Counted from the stretch's first letter, positions 1 to 13,080 are shown. The stretch is DNA of 64,000 nt from Baylisascaris procyonis (GCA_037389465.1 JAZARR010000212.1:824001-888000); one strand, 5' to 3'. The notes: a model not told the origin generated them from the sequence alone. Translations and numbers: made by a program.

Positions 1-14
1 TTTCAAGACGAAGC

Positions 15-27
15 AATCTTACAGACT
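15..27 (+). promoter_or_regulatory. 3' splice acceptor 3 nt before the DEK start codon
   Basis: The sequence atcttacag ends at position 24 and is followed by act and then ATG at 28. A start codon this close to an acceptor fits spliced-leader trans-splicing, which is common in nematodes. An ordinary upstream 5' UTR intron would look the same, and the window begins too close to tell them apart. Confidence 0.45.
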
Positions 28-1676
28 ATGGATTTAGAGGTTGGTGGCGACTCACAGGTTTGTATTCATTGCATCTTCATTGTCTTTTTTTATCTTCCTT
101 TATTCGCTAACTTTTCCCTTTCTTTATTATTCACTGTTCATTTCTGCTGATGCTCCGATTTGTTTGTTTGCTTTTGATGAAATTCAGTAGGCTTTCAATG
201 CCACCTTGTCAGCTTCTTTGATTTTCACTTTATTTCATCAAAACTTTTCTTGTCGCCCTCACACTTTTTTTTACATTTTCTAATTAGTTTCTGCTTCAGA
301 TTATTTGATCTTACCGTTCACTGGCATACCGTAACTTCGCTGTTTCTCTGGACTTATTCTAAGAGTTACAATCAGAGATTTTAGGAAAATAGCGTCAAAT
401 TATCCACATGTCCATTATTCGGTGCAATGCTATCAGCCAGCACAGATGTTTCATATTGTAGGGTACCTATGATCCATAATCGTCCTTAATTGCATTGAAA
501 AAGGTTACGAAAAGATGGAGTCACACATAAATGCTCACAAGGGCGAAAAGGGTGGCAATAGTGATGAGTTCAGTCATCATTAGCAGTCTAAATGAAATTT
601 CTTTGGCTTTCTTTTTGCAACGAGTGCGCTAAATTCCTGTGCGTTTATGAGATTGCCATGAATCAGCTTTTGAACATTTAGGCCATTCTGAAAAACATTT
701 CCTACAGGATATTGAATGTCCACTTCTATATAGAGAGCAAATTCGTTGAGGCATACGAATTTTGCGAGCTGTTATGAAACAGGAAACAGCGAACATTAAA
801 CGATAGGGATCACTGAATGTGTGAGGAATGAATGGTAGGAGCATGTAGAAACTTTTCACGCACATGTCCTACCCATTATAGGTGGAGCAGATGGACAGTG
901 CGATTGCTGAAGGGGCCGCCAATCAGACAGGTGGGGACGAGACCGAGTCAAGTAACAAACATCCTCAACCTGAAGTTCGACGAGCGGAAGAGGCTTCGGA
1001 AAAGGATACAGAAGAAGAAAAAATTGAAGTTGCTAACGATCATAAGGCTCAGGATGCAAAGGTAGCTGCTGCTGGTAAGGCGAGTAAGACCGAGGAAGAG
1101 AAGATGGAGGAAGGCGACATTAAGGACAAAGAGGAGTGTGTGGAAGGTGGAGCAGCTGAGAAACAGCAGAGCGCAGAGCATGTGACGAAATGTGATGAAT
1201 TGGTGAAAGAAAGTTCGGGAGATGAGGCCGGGGAAGTACACGGAAAGAAGGATCAAGCAGACACGAAAGTGGGTGAGACAGAGGGCGATGCTGAAGAAGA
1301 GAAAAAAGGTTACTTTTATAATATATTATCGCTTATGTGGAATTTCATCTCATAACAGAAGAAAGATTGAGAATAACAATTGTTGGCTGTGTTATAGAAT
1401 TGAACTTCGGGTTTTCCCGGCGGAATCTTTTGCTTACTGTTCCGTTCTTTGCCTAGCTTAATATTTCATGGGAATTCAATAAATTTTAGGGTCACTCGAC
1501 CAATCGGTGATCGTTGAGGGGAAGAGAAAACGTCATACTGTTGAGCGCATGGTGATAACTCCAGATGTGGGTATTCGCAAGGCAAAGACCACGGCCCCTG
1601 GTCAAGGGACTGCTCTCGGAGACATTCCTTATGGTTTGTTTTTCACTCATGTTTATTGCCTGTATCTTGCAATTGT

Positions 1677-1767
<91 letters not shown>

Positions 1768-4700
1768 TCTCTGTTCGCCCATCCGTTCGACAGTTTCATT
1801 TCATCAAATTTGCTGCATTGAAATTTGGTGGGCATATTTTAGGCCGTGAGTAATTTTCCCAGGAGTTTCCTTACATCTCGTTTAAAAATTATCAACACTT
1901 AAAAGGTCATGCAAAGCTTTCAAGGCACTCCTGTTTTGCTGTCTGTCGGTTACAGTTCAAAAATATTTTGCGGTTTTTTTGCGTTCCAGCCATTCAAAAT
2001 CAAAATGCCGAAGTTATTTCCGCAGAGGTTTTCAAATCGGCAGGAAAGGAAAAAGTGTGAGAATAGTGGACGATTCACACGAACACTCCGTGAACGGAAG
2101 TGGCTCCTACTAGATGAAATGGGATGCAAACAGGCAAATAAAAACGAAATCTTCGTCAACGGAAGTATTCACTGGGCTCCAGTTACCAAAAAGGTGGGTA
2201 CAAGGAAAGACAACGGAATTCTCGTGGAGCACATAAATTTTTCTTGGGGAGGTAACGGGAGAGCAAAAAGGGAAAAAATAGCTTGCACGTTTAGTAAAAG
2301 ACTCATACAGTCGGTTATTTTGCAGAGAAAGGTTTTGATTATTTTATTATTTCTGTTTTTTTCCTTTGCAAAATAAGCCCTCATCCCAAAGGTCTTACCT
2401 GTCTGCATGTGTCTTCCCGCAATTCTCAATCTTAAGATCCATAACACGAATCCTTTTTTAGTTTATGGGATGAACGCTAGGTTTATTGTTAATTCAGCCT
2501 CCGAAAATCGGCCCGGCATCCCTGACTCTGTGATCCCTTCAATTTTCTACGTAATTGAAGTATTTGAGTTTCTTTTCTGCTAGAGGCAATTTTTGCAAGA
2601 AACGTCCAGCACACCCAGTTTTTAAAGTTTGCAGGCACTGTCTCGGAGAGAGAAGTCGTAGAGGAGAAAGGGGGATAATTTTCAGGTCGCATAGGGGATG
2701 ACCCCTAAATGCTCAAATCCTCTCCAGGTTTTGTCCTTGAGGGCTTATATAATTTAATTGCTAAAGTCATGCCTAGATAAACCGTTCATAGAGAAGTAAT
2801 ATCTTTTTCATACCTCCATTCGGAATAGCTCTAAACAAACCCTCTGGCTTCCGGCGAATTTCATAGTTCAGGTCTTTGTCTGTTCAGATAATAACGAATT
2901 CGATGAAGCATTTTGACATATTGCGAAGTTGGCTTCGGAAATGCTGAAATTACTGCCAGGTTTATATTCAGCCGCGAAAAAAAAGACGGTTTTCTTTCAA
3001 GTTGAAAATATTGGCACTTTCGTTGGCGTTCTTCGTTCATGGATTCGAAGATGGCTGCAGAAAATTGTTTCTATGTACAACGAACCGCTTTATAAAGTGC
3101 GTGCACTTTAGTGAATGGCCCTAAGTAATTTTTTCAAAGTATTAATCCAGCTGGCTGATTTAATGATCGATTCATATAAGCCAATATCGTAGCAATCTCC
3201 TTAATCCATGGTTCCATCTGCTAATATTTATTATACCATTTTCTTGGTTATTTGGAAGTGCTGAATCAATTGTGCAATGTTATTTCATCAGACTTACAGA
3301 GTTTCATAAGCAGGATTCAATACTCGACAAATACCAAATAGTCCAATTCCACTTGAAACGAATGCAAGCGTTTATCTTCATCACCTATATTCTGTACCCT
3401 ACTATTGTTAGGTAAAACTGATTTTATGATTAAAATCGATTCTCCGTTGTAGTGAGAGAGGCGTTCGATAAGTTCCGTGGTGCTACGTTGCAAGGGCTGT
3501 TCCGTCTTTGCTTCGGCCGAGCTGGTGGACGTCATACTTGGAAAAAGGAATTGCGCAAGTTCAGTGGGTTTCCATTTGACGAGAAAGATGTTCAATTCCA
3601 GAGGAAAAAAGCCGTCGCTCAAAAGTTGGCAGTGTCTGAGGTAAGTGTGCCGTTGTAATTTTCTTTTTATCTTAATTTTGGGCCTCGTATTGCAGGTGAC
3701 ATATTATAGCAACATAGAATCTGAGCATACGCGTGTCTGCTCCCGAAACACACAACTCACAGCGGCAAAGATTATTAGATAAAACGTAGATGAGTTTGCA
3801 CGACCCTTCCTCCCCTATTTTTGGGGTCTGCCCCCCCCCCCCATTGACTAATGAGAGGAGATAAGGACTTCTTAACGAATCAAATTCCTGTGATTGAGAG
3901 ATTATGCAGCCAAAGTGAATCCGTCGTGGAATCTTTAATTTGAAGTGGTCGAATATGCCTCCAATAATTAACTGCAGTAAACGTTACAGCAAATTTGCAC
4001 CATTATTTTGTTTGTCAGTTTAGAAGATCGTCGACCATTCGTTCTTTTTATGCGCTGGAAGGAGCACTCCTTTTGTGTTTAGCAGGTCGACGGGGGATCT
4101 ATGTTCCCTTATACAGTTGAGGAGGGTGCATCGTGTTTTTTAACTAGCTATTGTGCCTATTTGCAGTTTCCTCCTGACTTTCTTTTCCATTCATTTCTCT
4201 TATTCATCGATTCCCGTGCCACTTACGCTTTCATTATTCCCGTTTGAAAATCCGGCTGTAACTTGCGTACGCTCTGTCCAAATGGCAAAGGCGCATATCG
4301 TGCCGATATTGGTGGCATGTTTTTACATTTGTTCGGCAAGGGTATTTCGAAGACTGCTTAAGTGAGAGTTTCAATCTGATCGCATCTGTTTTATTTGCGC
4401 TGCTGATTTCAGCTGAAGAAAATCTCATCCATCTTGGGCACTGAGCGTGCTCACACGAAGGACGAAATGGTATGTTGCACTGTTTTGGTTTTCTTTATGA
4501 AGTGATCATTTCAGTCCGTATATTCCCTCCTCCCCTTAACTGGAAGGGAAAGGATGTTCTCCTATCCATTTTATCGGTACAGTTGTATATTTTGCTGTTT
4601 GCGTATGATGGGAATTAGTGAATTGAAAGGAATCTTTGAGCTTTCACGATATTCAGTCATGAGAAACACAACAGCTTTTTAGGTGCATTATTGCACATTC

Positions 4701-7700
4701 TCTTTTCTTTTTCTTCTATTATAGACTGCTCCATTGTGCAGTTCTTCTGTGTTTATTCCCATCTGTTAATTTTTATTTCTTTCTATCATTTTAACTGGCT
4801 TAGTTTCTTTCGTCTTTAAATGCTGAGTTGATAGCGACAGCCAGAGATTTTAAGTCTGAATTTCTTCTAATCGAAACTGATGTGACTCACTGCAGGTGAC
4901 CAACATCTTAGCTTTTCTTCTGAAGCCAACGGACCTTGGCAAATCGCCGGGATCGCTGGGAAAGCGTAAGACTCCGAAGAAAAGAAAGCATCAAACGAAG
5001 AAGGGAGAGAAGAAAGGTGCTGTTTCATCTTTTTGAAGTTGCCTTTGTTTATAAAGAAACTATCTTGGCTTATTTCTGCCCGAACATACCACCTTCTTTA
5101 AATATCCTTCAATACCGAGTATTTCTGATGCCAGTACAGTATGTCACTATCACACACGATCCAAAGGCATTACAAATCTAATTTCCCAGTTTTTATATGG
5201 CTTTTGCATATTTTGTTGCAGGAAGCATTGTTATCAACATTCCCCCCTATAGTGTTTATCTTTATCTGTTCGTCTAGCAGCTCATCTAATTGAGCAAAAC
5301 TCATCACCTTGTTAGGTATACTCTTCATTCCTCCTCCAAAGGGCATAATTTACATTCCAAAGTAAAGTCTTTTATTTTCGTTTTGATTGTTATCATGTGC
5401 TGCAGGTGTTATCGGCTTTCAGAAGTGGTCGGATGCGTGCAAAAAAAGGCGAATTTTTGACTAGGGATTTGTATACACAATAAAGGCTTCTCAAAGAAAC
5501 GTGTTGTAAATCACTGTGTTGTCGTCTCATAGATGTTTATAGTGCAGATGGTCGCTCTTTTAGGCATATTATCATGCCAGCCACATATGTCTTTTTGCTG
5601 GTGTTATGAAAACGATAGTTCAAGGTTTTCTCTGAAATTTCGTGGTTTTTAGAAAATTTTCACACTCTTAAACGCACTTCCGACAACTTAGTAACATGTG
5701 AAATGAAGTGCCATGAAGCCAATAAAAACAGCCCAGAGCTAGCCAGGTTACGGGGTGGGAACAAATTTCTTTATGTTTTCTACTTTTTCTTATTGTGGCT
5801 GAAACTGAAATTTTCATTGTTTTCATTTTAGCTTCCCGAATTCGCAGAAAGGGGCGCTTTATTAATTCGACCTCTGAGATATTGCACTTCCTGATGAGTC
5901 ATCCTCTTTTATTGAAATTTTAAGTTTAAATTTGGGAAATTCAAGCGACCAAATTTAGGGATTATCGTCTTTCCGTTCTTTTGAAAGAAACCTAAAATTA
6001 AATATGTGTAGAATCCATTCCCGGATGCAACTAGAAGCTTGGAATAGAAGTTTTCCAAGCGTTGTAGCAGACGGTCGCTGAACATAACCTTCTAGCGAAC
6101 GGGACAGGTCGCTGAAATGCAACATTGAATGTTTTCGATCTGAAGTGGTGTTTCTTTAGGAGGAAGCCAAGGAGGCACAATCGCAAGTGTTACTTAGGGT
6201 TTTTTCTTCGATTTAATAGATTTGGCGGATCCGCGAGAGCTGATAATATCTTCCTGCTGTCTCTTTCCCCTTTCCCCCTTAGAAGTGTCGCCGGAATGGT
6301 TTATCATGAATTTTTGGTAGGACGTTTGGCTTATTTCAAGGCTCGTTCGATTTAACTTGTTCTAAAGCAGAAAACTGCGTTCATTTTTGGCTCGCTATTT
6401 TTGTAATGTTTCATACTCTGTGTATAGCTGCTTTACCTTTTCCCCATCTCCTCTTCTCTCTCGCCTACAGCATACATCGGGAACTCGCCCAGAAATGAAC
6501 TTCCATTGCTTACCTCTGTGAAGGAGCTACTTTCGAAGAATTAGTTCGCCTTTTATAAGTTTGGTGTGGACAAACATCTTTCAACGATGCAAATTGCAGG
6601 AGGAAAGCGAGAACCGAAAGCGAAGAAACAGAAGAAGTCGAAGGAGGCGGATTTGTCCGAGGAGAGTGAAAGCGACTCGTCAGATGAGGAACAGGAGGGC
6701 GATGGGGAAGGCGCACACGAAAAGAAGGTCACAACTAACAAGAAGAAGAGTCGTAAAGGCGGCGATGCGGCTACTAAAAAGACTACCGGTAAAGGCGACG
6801 AATCGAAGATAGACAATGAGGTTTTAAACGTTTTTGATCATTTCCGAAGTTATTAAGAAGTACACACTATGTTCCGACTGATACCTGTTTGCTTTTCATG
6901 AAGCAGTTATCTCGTGCCAGTAGGAATTGTGAAAACTGTTCCGATTATAGGGAACGGAGAATTGGTTCCCTCACCGTCTTCCCTTTCGTGACACTTCGGC
7001 AGTGAAGTTTCACATAGTGCACTGTTTGTATTGGGTGGCGAAACATAACTGAGTTCCATCAACCGAGAACGGAAACCTTCAGCATAACTTTGTTCAACTT
7101 TTCTTTGCCCACAGTCTGGGAATGCAAGTTAAGATTTGGTTGAGTAATGTTTAATGGAGGCCTTTAAACGATGGAAATCATGTGAAGAAGGCAAAGCCAC
7201 TTGTTTATGCCGACAGGTGCAGTGCATTTTCTTGTTCAGTGAGAATTTGCACTTGCAAACACTTTCAAATCTCTATTAGTAGCAATAACTGGAGTTATTT
7301 CGATTCTTATCAGCATCTCGAGGATATTATATAGTAGTTTGCAAGTAAGCAACGGTTAGGAGCAGAAGTCGTGGTAGGAGATCGTTTACCGGCATTTTTG
7401 AATGGTGCCAATCAATTTGCCCTCTAGGAGTCAATGTGGGGCGCTGGCGGCCCAACTGACATGGAATTGAATGAAGAGATCAATATGTTGCTGCATACGA
7501 TGGACCTCTCACAGGCGACCATGAAGGAAATGTGTGTGGAGGTAGGTTGTTTTACGTCGCCGAAATCTCTTAACCATATATTCTCGTTAAGGGTGGCAGC
7601 TTGTGCGCAGTTCTTCCTTCTTCTACTAAATACCGTGTCCGCCTTTGAAACGTTTTTGCGAATAAAACATTACAGAGGTCATAGCTGCTTCCATTTTTAA

Positions 7701-8825
7701 GTATTTCAATTCTTGGAGAAATTGGCTGGAACAAATACGTCAGGTAATTGGACCTGTTTTGAATCCCAAGTGCAAAAAATCATGTAGTTACTGTTGACTG
7801 TGCCGTTCTGTGATAGTTAAACTTCTCCCATTTCCCCTCTTCCTCACCTTCCCCCTCCCTCATAACTGGAAACGTCGTTTTCGGGCAGCCGCAGTTCTTT
7901 TTGCAAGATATCTAGTTTGTCGTACCTACTGAAGTTCACGGAGTAGGTTCGTGTACACCCCTGAGCCCATGTCCGAAATATTACTTTCATGGCAGTTAAC
8001 GCTGCCTGCTAAAGTCTCTCAAGAAAGACTGAGGGGAGGGGGACATGACTAGAGGAATTCAAGGGTGTTCAGCTCGTTGCCAGACTTCTTCAGCGGAAGT
8101 TTTCGAAAGTAGGGATATTGAAAGCGCTGTTCTGAAAACCGCTAAATGTTTGGCTCTTTTGGTGGCTTTAGTCCCTTCAGAATGCTGATGGACGTGATTT
8201 TTTATGTACCTGAGAAGTCAAGCTCATAGTCGTATCATTAGCTCGGCAAGAACAAGTACAGAGGTGCCCTACAAAGAAGACTACGCACATTGTACCCTGC
8301 TTAATGGGGCCATTCTATATCTGTTGTCCACTCAGTTGATGGTGGTACTGTCAGTGTTATCTAGCGGTTCGCGTAAATTGCGTTAATCTAAATTTTTAGC
8401 TACAATTACAGAGTTTCTCTTTGCTTCCCTGTTGTTTTGTGTGCTGCAAAAGAACCCATACAGGCTTTCGATGTGAAAATATAATTAGTCAAATTTGTCC
8501 TCGTAGATCCTTCTCCCCGACTTTTGACAATAGAAGGTATGTGATGTTTTATGTCCTGCACACTCCTCTGTCCCCTTCCCCTCACCTTCTTTTTAGGGAA
8601 TCCATTGTCACTACTTTGTGCAGCTCAAAAATAAAAAATCAGACGCCTGATTAATGCGGTCTTTACCGCGAAGATGCGTTCATCGCTGATATGAGAAAAT
8701 AATTTAGAGCTTAATTGAGTGTGTTGTTTCAGATTGCGAGCAAGTTCCCCAACCTGAATATGAGTAAATACAAGGGAGCGATCAAACAGCGCATCAAGGC
8801 GGCGCTTGATAAACTCGACGCGTGA
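28..8825 (+). CDS. dek: DEK-like chromatin protein, spliced, 9 exons, 464 aa
   Basis: Proposed exons: 28-57, 882-1308, 1490-1633, 3453-3640, 4413-4469, 4896-5016, 6600-6820, 7428-7541, 8733-8825 (stop TGA). They join to 1395 nt with no frame break. Residues 1 to about 150 are low-complexity and rich in Glu and Lys. From about residue 155 comes the family signature VEGKRKR, then a DEK/SAP core with FSGFPFD, the same spacing as in vertebrate DEK, followed by a SAP-like helix pair (LGTERAH...ILAFLLKP). Next are basic tracts (KRKTPKKRK), an acidic Ser/Glu/Asp stretch (SESDSSDEEQE) and a C-terminal DEK_C domain (MELNEEINMLLHTMDL to the end). Known DEK proteins are nuclear, bind DNA through the SAP region, constrain supercoils and act in chromatin and splicing; that role is inferred here from family. 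The protein is longer than human DEK (375 aa) because of its N-terminal acidic region. The first exon starts 27 nt into the window, so upstream exons cannot be excluded. Confidence 0.88.
1634..3452 (+). other. DEK intron 3, long
   Basis: An intron of 1819 nt joins the exon ending in DIPY to the one starting V-REAFDKF. The junction codon is G plus TG, giving Val. Joined this way, the segment from GDIPY to FSGFPF has the same length as the matching segment of vertebrate DEK, so no coding exon appears to be missing. Apart from the AT microsatellite I recognise nothing in it. Confidence 0.75.
1681..1762. repeat. (AT)41 dinucleotide microsatellite
   Basis: An uninterrupted run of AT dinucleotides, 82 bp, inside DEK intron 3 (1634-3452). 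Because ATATAT encodes Ile-Tyr in every frame and on both strands, it generates several spurious Tyr/Ile reading frames here that are not genes. Its length is probably polymorphic and prone to sequencing error. Confidence 0.97.
5406..5464 (+). CDS. dek: Candidate alternative terminal exon of DEK (short isoform)
   Basis: Inside DEK intron 6 a good acceptor (tgctgcag, ending 5405) is followed by an open stretch in the correct phase. The leftover G of exon 6 plus GT completes a Gly codon, then 18 codons ending KKRRIFD and a TAG stop at 5462-5464. A canonical AATAAA lies at 5479-5484, only 15 nt after the stop. Used as a last exon, it would give a protein of about 341 aa that keeps the N-terminal region and SAP core but lacks the acidic tract and DEK_C domain. 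The splice site, phase, stop and polyA signal are visible; use of the exon is inference. Confidence 0.45.
5479..5484 (+). terminator. AATAAA polyadenylation signal in DEK intron 6
   Basis: Canonical hexamer 15 nt after the stop of the candidate alternative exon. It could end the short DEK transcript. AATAAA also occurs often by chance in AT-rich introns. Confidence 0.4.
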
Positions 8826-9351
8826 ACGTTTTCGATCTCTTCTCCCACTTGTGCGGTGCCGTCCCACATCTCTAATGTTTTAATTCTAACCGTTTGTAAA
8901 CTTTTGTTCTCTTTTTTGATTGTTTCCATCAATGGATTGTGTATGGGTTTATTGTTGCGTTGCATGGCAAATTAGTTGTGTTATGCACTACGTTTATTGC
9001 CATCAGCGCGTTGAATTAACGCATGAACAGTTTCGAAGCTATTTAATAAGCAGTAAACAAAGGAAATTCGATAGTTGTGCTAATGTGGAGGATGAAAAGG
9101 ACCGTTAATTGATGGCTTTTGGAATAATTGGTTTTTGTGTTGTATTTTCTTTGCTTTTTTTTGATACCTCGGTGGGCGCGCTTCGCTAAGGTCTGTCTTA
9201 TTTATGAGTTCCGAATATGATCATCATCACCCCACATGAATTTATTATCTTGCAATGATTTATTGTTATTTATATGCGATTGCGCGCTCTTGTTTTATAT
9301 GTTTTACACTAACATTATCTAAGACAAGATGCAACTTTTTTATCGAAGATA

Positions 9352-9357
9352 AATAAA
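9352..9357 (+). terminator. AATAAA, probable DEK 3' end signal
   Basis: First canonical AATAAA I find downstream of the DEK stop (8825), giving a 3' UTR of about 550 nt. A second AATAAA at 9451-9456 could serve instead or as well. Confidence 0.45.
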
Positions 9358-9450
9358 TGTTGATCGCCTTTTTTTCTTATTATTTTCCACGAGGTATAAA
9401 GTGGAATGTCGTTGTAAATATTGTCGGTGTTCATTTCATAGAAAACGTTC

Positions 9451-9456
9451 AATAAA
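9451..9456 (+). terminator. Second AATAAA downstream of DEK
   Basis: Canonical hexamer about 100 nt after the first one; a possible alternative cleavage signal for the DEK transcript. Confidence 0.3.
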
Positions 9457-9459
9457 CGT

Positions 9460-12400
9460 CGCGTATACGCATTCGTTTATCGACTACGTACGACTCAGAG
9501 TGTAACTCGCATGCTGTGTCAACGAGAGGACGTTGTTGCTGTTGCTTTTTGTTGTGTGATGATCGGATCCGGTCTATGCTCAAAATGCGACACATCACCA
9601 TTGAGTGTGTCAGTGTTTGCGTTGCATCCTCCGTTGTACTCTATTCAAAGAAGCAACACCTGTCGATTTCCTGTAGCACTATATCCGTGCTTTTCCGCTT
9701 ATCAAGCTTAGCCGGTTCTTCGCTTGCTTTGCTATATTTTCTTGCATGATATCTAATTGGCTAACTTGCCTTAGCTCGACATTTCGGTGGTGCTAGAGGC
9801 ATAGCTGGTTTTTATCGACCACTGCATCAAAAATAAACCGGTTGCAAAATGTAAATGCCGGGGAATGCTATAGAGGAGCTTACGTAGAGGATGCTTACTG
9901 TCTGTATACTTTTACCGGGTTCGAAAACCATCGTGAAGGTGAAGCGTTTTCTCTGCGCTAACTTCATATAGATGAGGAAGAGAGCTGGGTGGATGAGGTG
10001 AAAGGAAATTGCTGGGTTCATTTCTCGCTTCGCATGTGCCCATCTTTCTAAAATTTAATTTCTGAATGCAGCTTAGCGTCTAAACTCAGGTTAGCGTGTA
10101 AACTATGTTTCATGCTACTATATGCTTTCGTTCAGCGGTGTAGCGCGGGTTCAGCCTAACAAAAGCCAAAAAATCATTGACATATCTTTCTGAATAACTA
10201 TTAGGATTACAACTCTATGGGCATTAGACAAGGGCATGAACATCACGTTTCCCAAGAAGTGTTCCAGCGGTAACAGATAGGTGAAACCGGAAATTTTCGC
10301 TCTGGTGGTATAATGATCGTGCGCACTTTTTAGGCTGCCTCTTTCCATTCGGCTCTCGAAACGAATATTCGCATATTTACAGACTTTGTTTTCTGGAACT
10401 CTCGAGAAGTTACATTCTTGAACGCTTCTTATGCCAAGGTTCCGTAAGTTGGTCTTGAGTTTCTGATGGCGCCAAAATAAATGTTAGAATGAAAAAAAGA
10501 CAGGCAGGATTACCTTTTTGAGCGGTGCGAGAACCACTTTCGGCGTTGTACTTTCCCGAACGGCGGAAACGCCAACGTCCCGATGCTTCTCTATACTGTT
10601 TTTTCGTAGTTCAGCGCCTAGCGTAGTCAATACATATGGAAGCGTTTCTAGAATGTTTGGGCGACCTCAGTCTTCAGCCACTTGGAAACCCCAGTCCTGT
10701 GCTTACAGGCCGATTTCAGAAGACATCCATAAAGTTCAGCAGATCGAAGCAGTTTGGCTATCCACAGGCTGTTGATTGATGTCCCGTTACAACCGCAGCT
10801 GAAAATGTCTTTGTTGAGGATCTGATTTTACTGCTCGGACATCCTCTTCAGGATGTCTGGATATGGCTGTTCCCATTCATCTCGCTTAGTACCTACGCAA
10901 CTTCAATCGTGGAGGGTCTTCTGCCTGCTTTTCTCTCGCTTCCAAAAACTCATTTCCACCCTTGTCCACTATTCTTAGCGAATGAATTTCCTCGTGGTCT
11001 CTCTCCATGTTCCATCGATTGAATCAACTAGTGAATGCGAACTGTGTTGATTATGCGAGCAAGTTTACAGCCTGTTCGGTTTTGCTACCGCGTTGTGCTA
11101 GTAGTAATGGGGGAGACATTCGCTCCCAAGACCCCAGGATAACTGTGCGAAGGCGACCGTGCCAAACAAATTCCTGTTGGCGGCTCGACTCCTATCTATG
11201 AATTCGGGATGAAGAATGCCGGTGTTTCATTGTTTCAGTGCTTAAGTTCTTCGTTATTATGATACCGTGAGTCAAACAAAATAGAAAGTGTGGGGGCGTC
11301 GATTAATAACTACTATACGAACTTTCCTTGGGCCGTGCTAATGTACTGTCAGTCGACCGGAGGAGGACAATTTTTGCTGAGAATACTAGAACGTTGTTTG
11401 TTTGGGGAAATAAGTTCGATCTTCCGAAAAATGGCTTTGGTAAGTTAGATATACCGATTTTACTTCTGCTTTACCATCACAGGCGCGAGCAGCAACAGAG
11501 ACGGCCAAAACACTCAGGTCAAATACCCACTCGCCCATTGTATACTCCCATAAGGGAGTGTACAATGAATCAGCTTGCGCCTTCTAGCTCTTAATTACCA
11601 CGCTAAAATGTAGATGAATTTCGCGCTTTTTACGTACGTGCACTGAAACAGTGAACATTATCGTCTGTTCTGTGTTTGATCCTTAAGCCTCATTCGGTGT
11701 TCTTGGCAGACACACGAATGGGAGAAATGAAAAGTGATCGTTAGAGCTTGGAGGTGACTACAGTGCCCAAATCATCTGTTTATTCCTATACGTTCCTTCG
11801 CATATTTCCTCCATACGATCACACTGAAAGAGTGTACATCGAATACGTCGTTATTGATTATCGTGGGCAGTTTTCTTTTTAAGTGATAGCAGCTCCCTTT
11901 CGACATGTCACTCTTCATGTGACAGGTGAAGTGCGCAGCTAGTTGTTGTCGGGCAAGATTATTCGGTAATAGCGACAGCATTCATGGTGTGCTGTTGCAG
12001 AACTTGAAGTGATCCCCTCATAAGGTGCTGTGCTCGGTGCTCCCTATTCCTTCCCTTCCACTCGCAACACCTTTATCTATGAAGTTTTTAAAACTCTATT
12101 AACCAATTAGGATACATGCTGTGGCATGACCGGCCATCTGTGAGCAAAAGCCCTTCGCTTCTCTTTGTGTCGGCTTTGAGTTAAATCCGCCTTCGGTCCA
12201 AGTCGCAGCTTGAGCAGAGACCCAGCATAGCTCTCATCCACATAAAGATGGGTGAAACGCCTCATGTTCAGAGGGCTAGGTTTTACTTGTCCCGGGCTGG
12301 AGTCAGGACCGAACCTAACCTTTCTTCATATGAGCATAATTTAAATCTGGGACCAGGACATGATTTAGTCCGATGCCGATTGTGTGGCATAAGGTGGCAA

Positions 12401-13070
12401 TCTGAGTGGGCGACTCTGACCTAAACTTAGTACGTGGACGGCTTATCCCCGCCATAGATTTTTTGAGGATGGTTCCTTTTCACGACGTTGAATAGGTTAA
12501 GAGAATAAGTAGTGAGCGGGTGGTTCCATTTCTCACATTTGAAGAGAGTGTGGAGGCGATTGGGTACAACATGGATCGAGTACTGCCTCTTCCCCTCCCA
12601 CCTTGTGACTATGTGCATACTCTTACAGGGAAAATGCCAAAATTTGGAATAAGAAATAGTGGCTTCCCTGCAGGGCTTATATTTTTTAGACTGTTTTGCT
12701 TGGTTAGTCTCCATCTTCCATCCCCTTCCCCTCCAAAGAAAAAATCCAAGGCTTTTGGTCTCGTCGACCTTACTTGTCCTCTAGCTGAGCTGTGATTAGC
12801 AACAGAGGCCGTTCCCGCAATCGTGTTGTTCTGTTTTATCGGTTGCGAAATTTGCATTTGTTCTGTCATGTTCATGCGTTCTCATACAAAGCTTCTGATG
12901 GACTGTTTTTTTTTTTGAATTTTGTGTTTTCGGTAACGTTGTAGGTATTATTTGATGACAGTTTGTTGATATTTGCAGCACTAAATTTCTATTATTCACA
13001 TACTTCTACAGTGAGCGCCCTCTGTGCGAATGTTGTTTGGTTTTATCGCATTGCTGAAATTGGTTTCTTG
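9460..13070. other. Intergenic region between DEK and UPF1
   Basis: About 3.6 kb without a reading frame I can support. Open stretches of 60-95 codons occur on both strands, but none matches a family I recognise or shows a convincing exon pattern. The segment near 12.1-12.4 kb is richer in GC than its surroundings and partly open on the minus strand, which could mark an old mobile-element fragment; I cannot assign it. The UPF1 promoter presumably lies toward the right end. Confidence 0.5.
11536..11567. repeat. Short hairpin with 14-bp arms
   Basis: The left arm CATTGTATACTCCC (11536-11549) and right arm GGGAGTGTACAATG (11554-11567) pair along all 14 positions, with one T:G wobble, around a 4-nt loop (ATAA). 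No gene is nearby. It may be a remnant of an inverted-repeat element or an RNA hairpin. Confidence 0.7.
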
Positions 13071-13080
13071 TTTTTTATAG
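13069..13080 (+). promoter_or_regulatory. Splice acceptor upstream of the UPF1 start codon
   Basis: A T-rich tract ending in ttttttatag stops at 13080, 38 nt before the UPF1 ATG (13119). It looks like a 3' splice site. It is either a spliced-leader trans-splice site or the end of a 5' UTR intron. The leader length fits nematode trans-splicing. Confidence 0.5.

Noticed and set aside
1492..1853. Several Tyr/Ile-repeat reading frames on both strands
   Set aside because: They are translations of the (AT)41 microsatellite; only 1490-1633 here is coding, as DEK exon 3.
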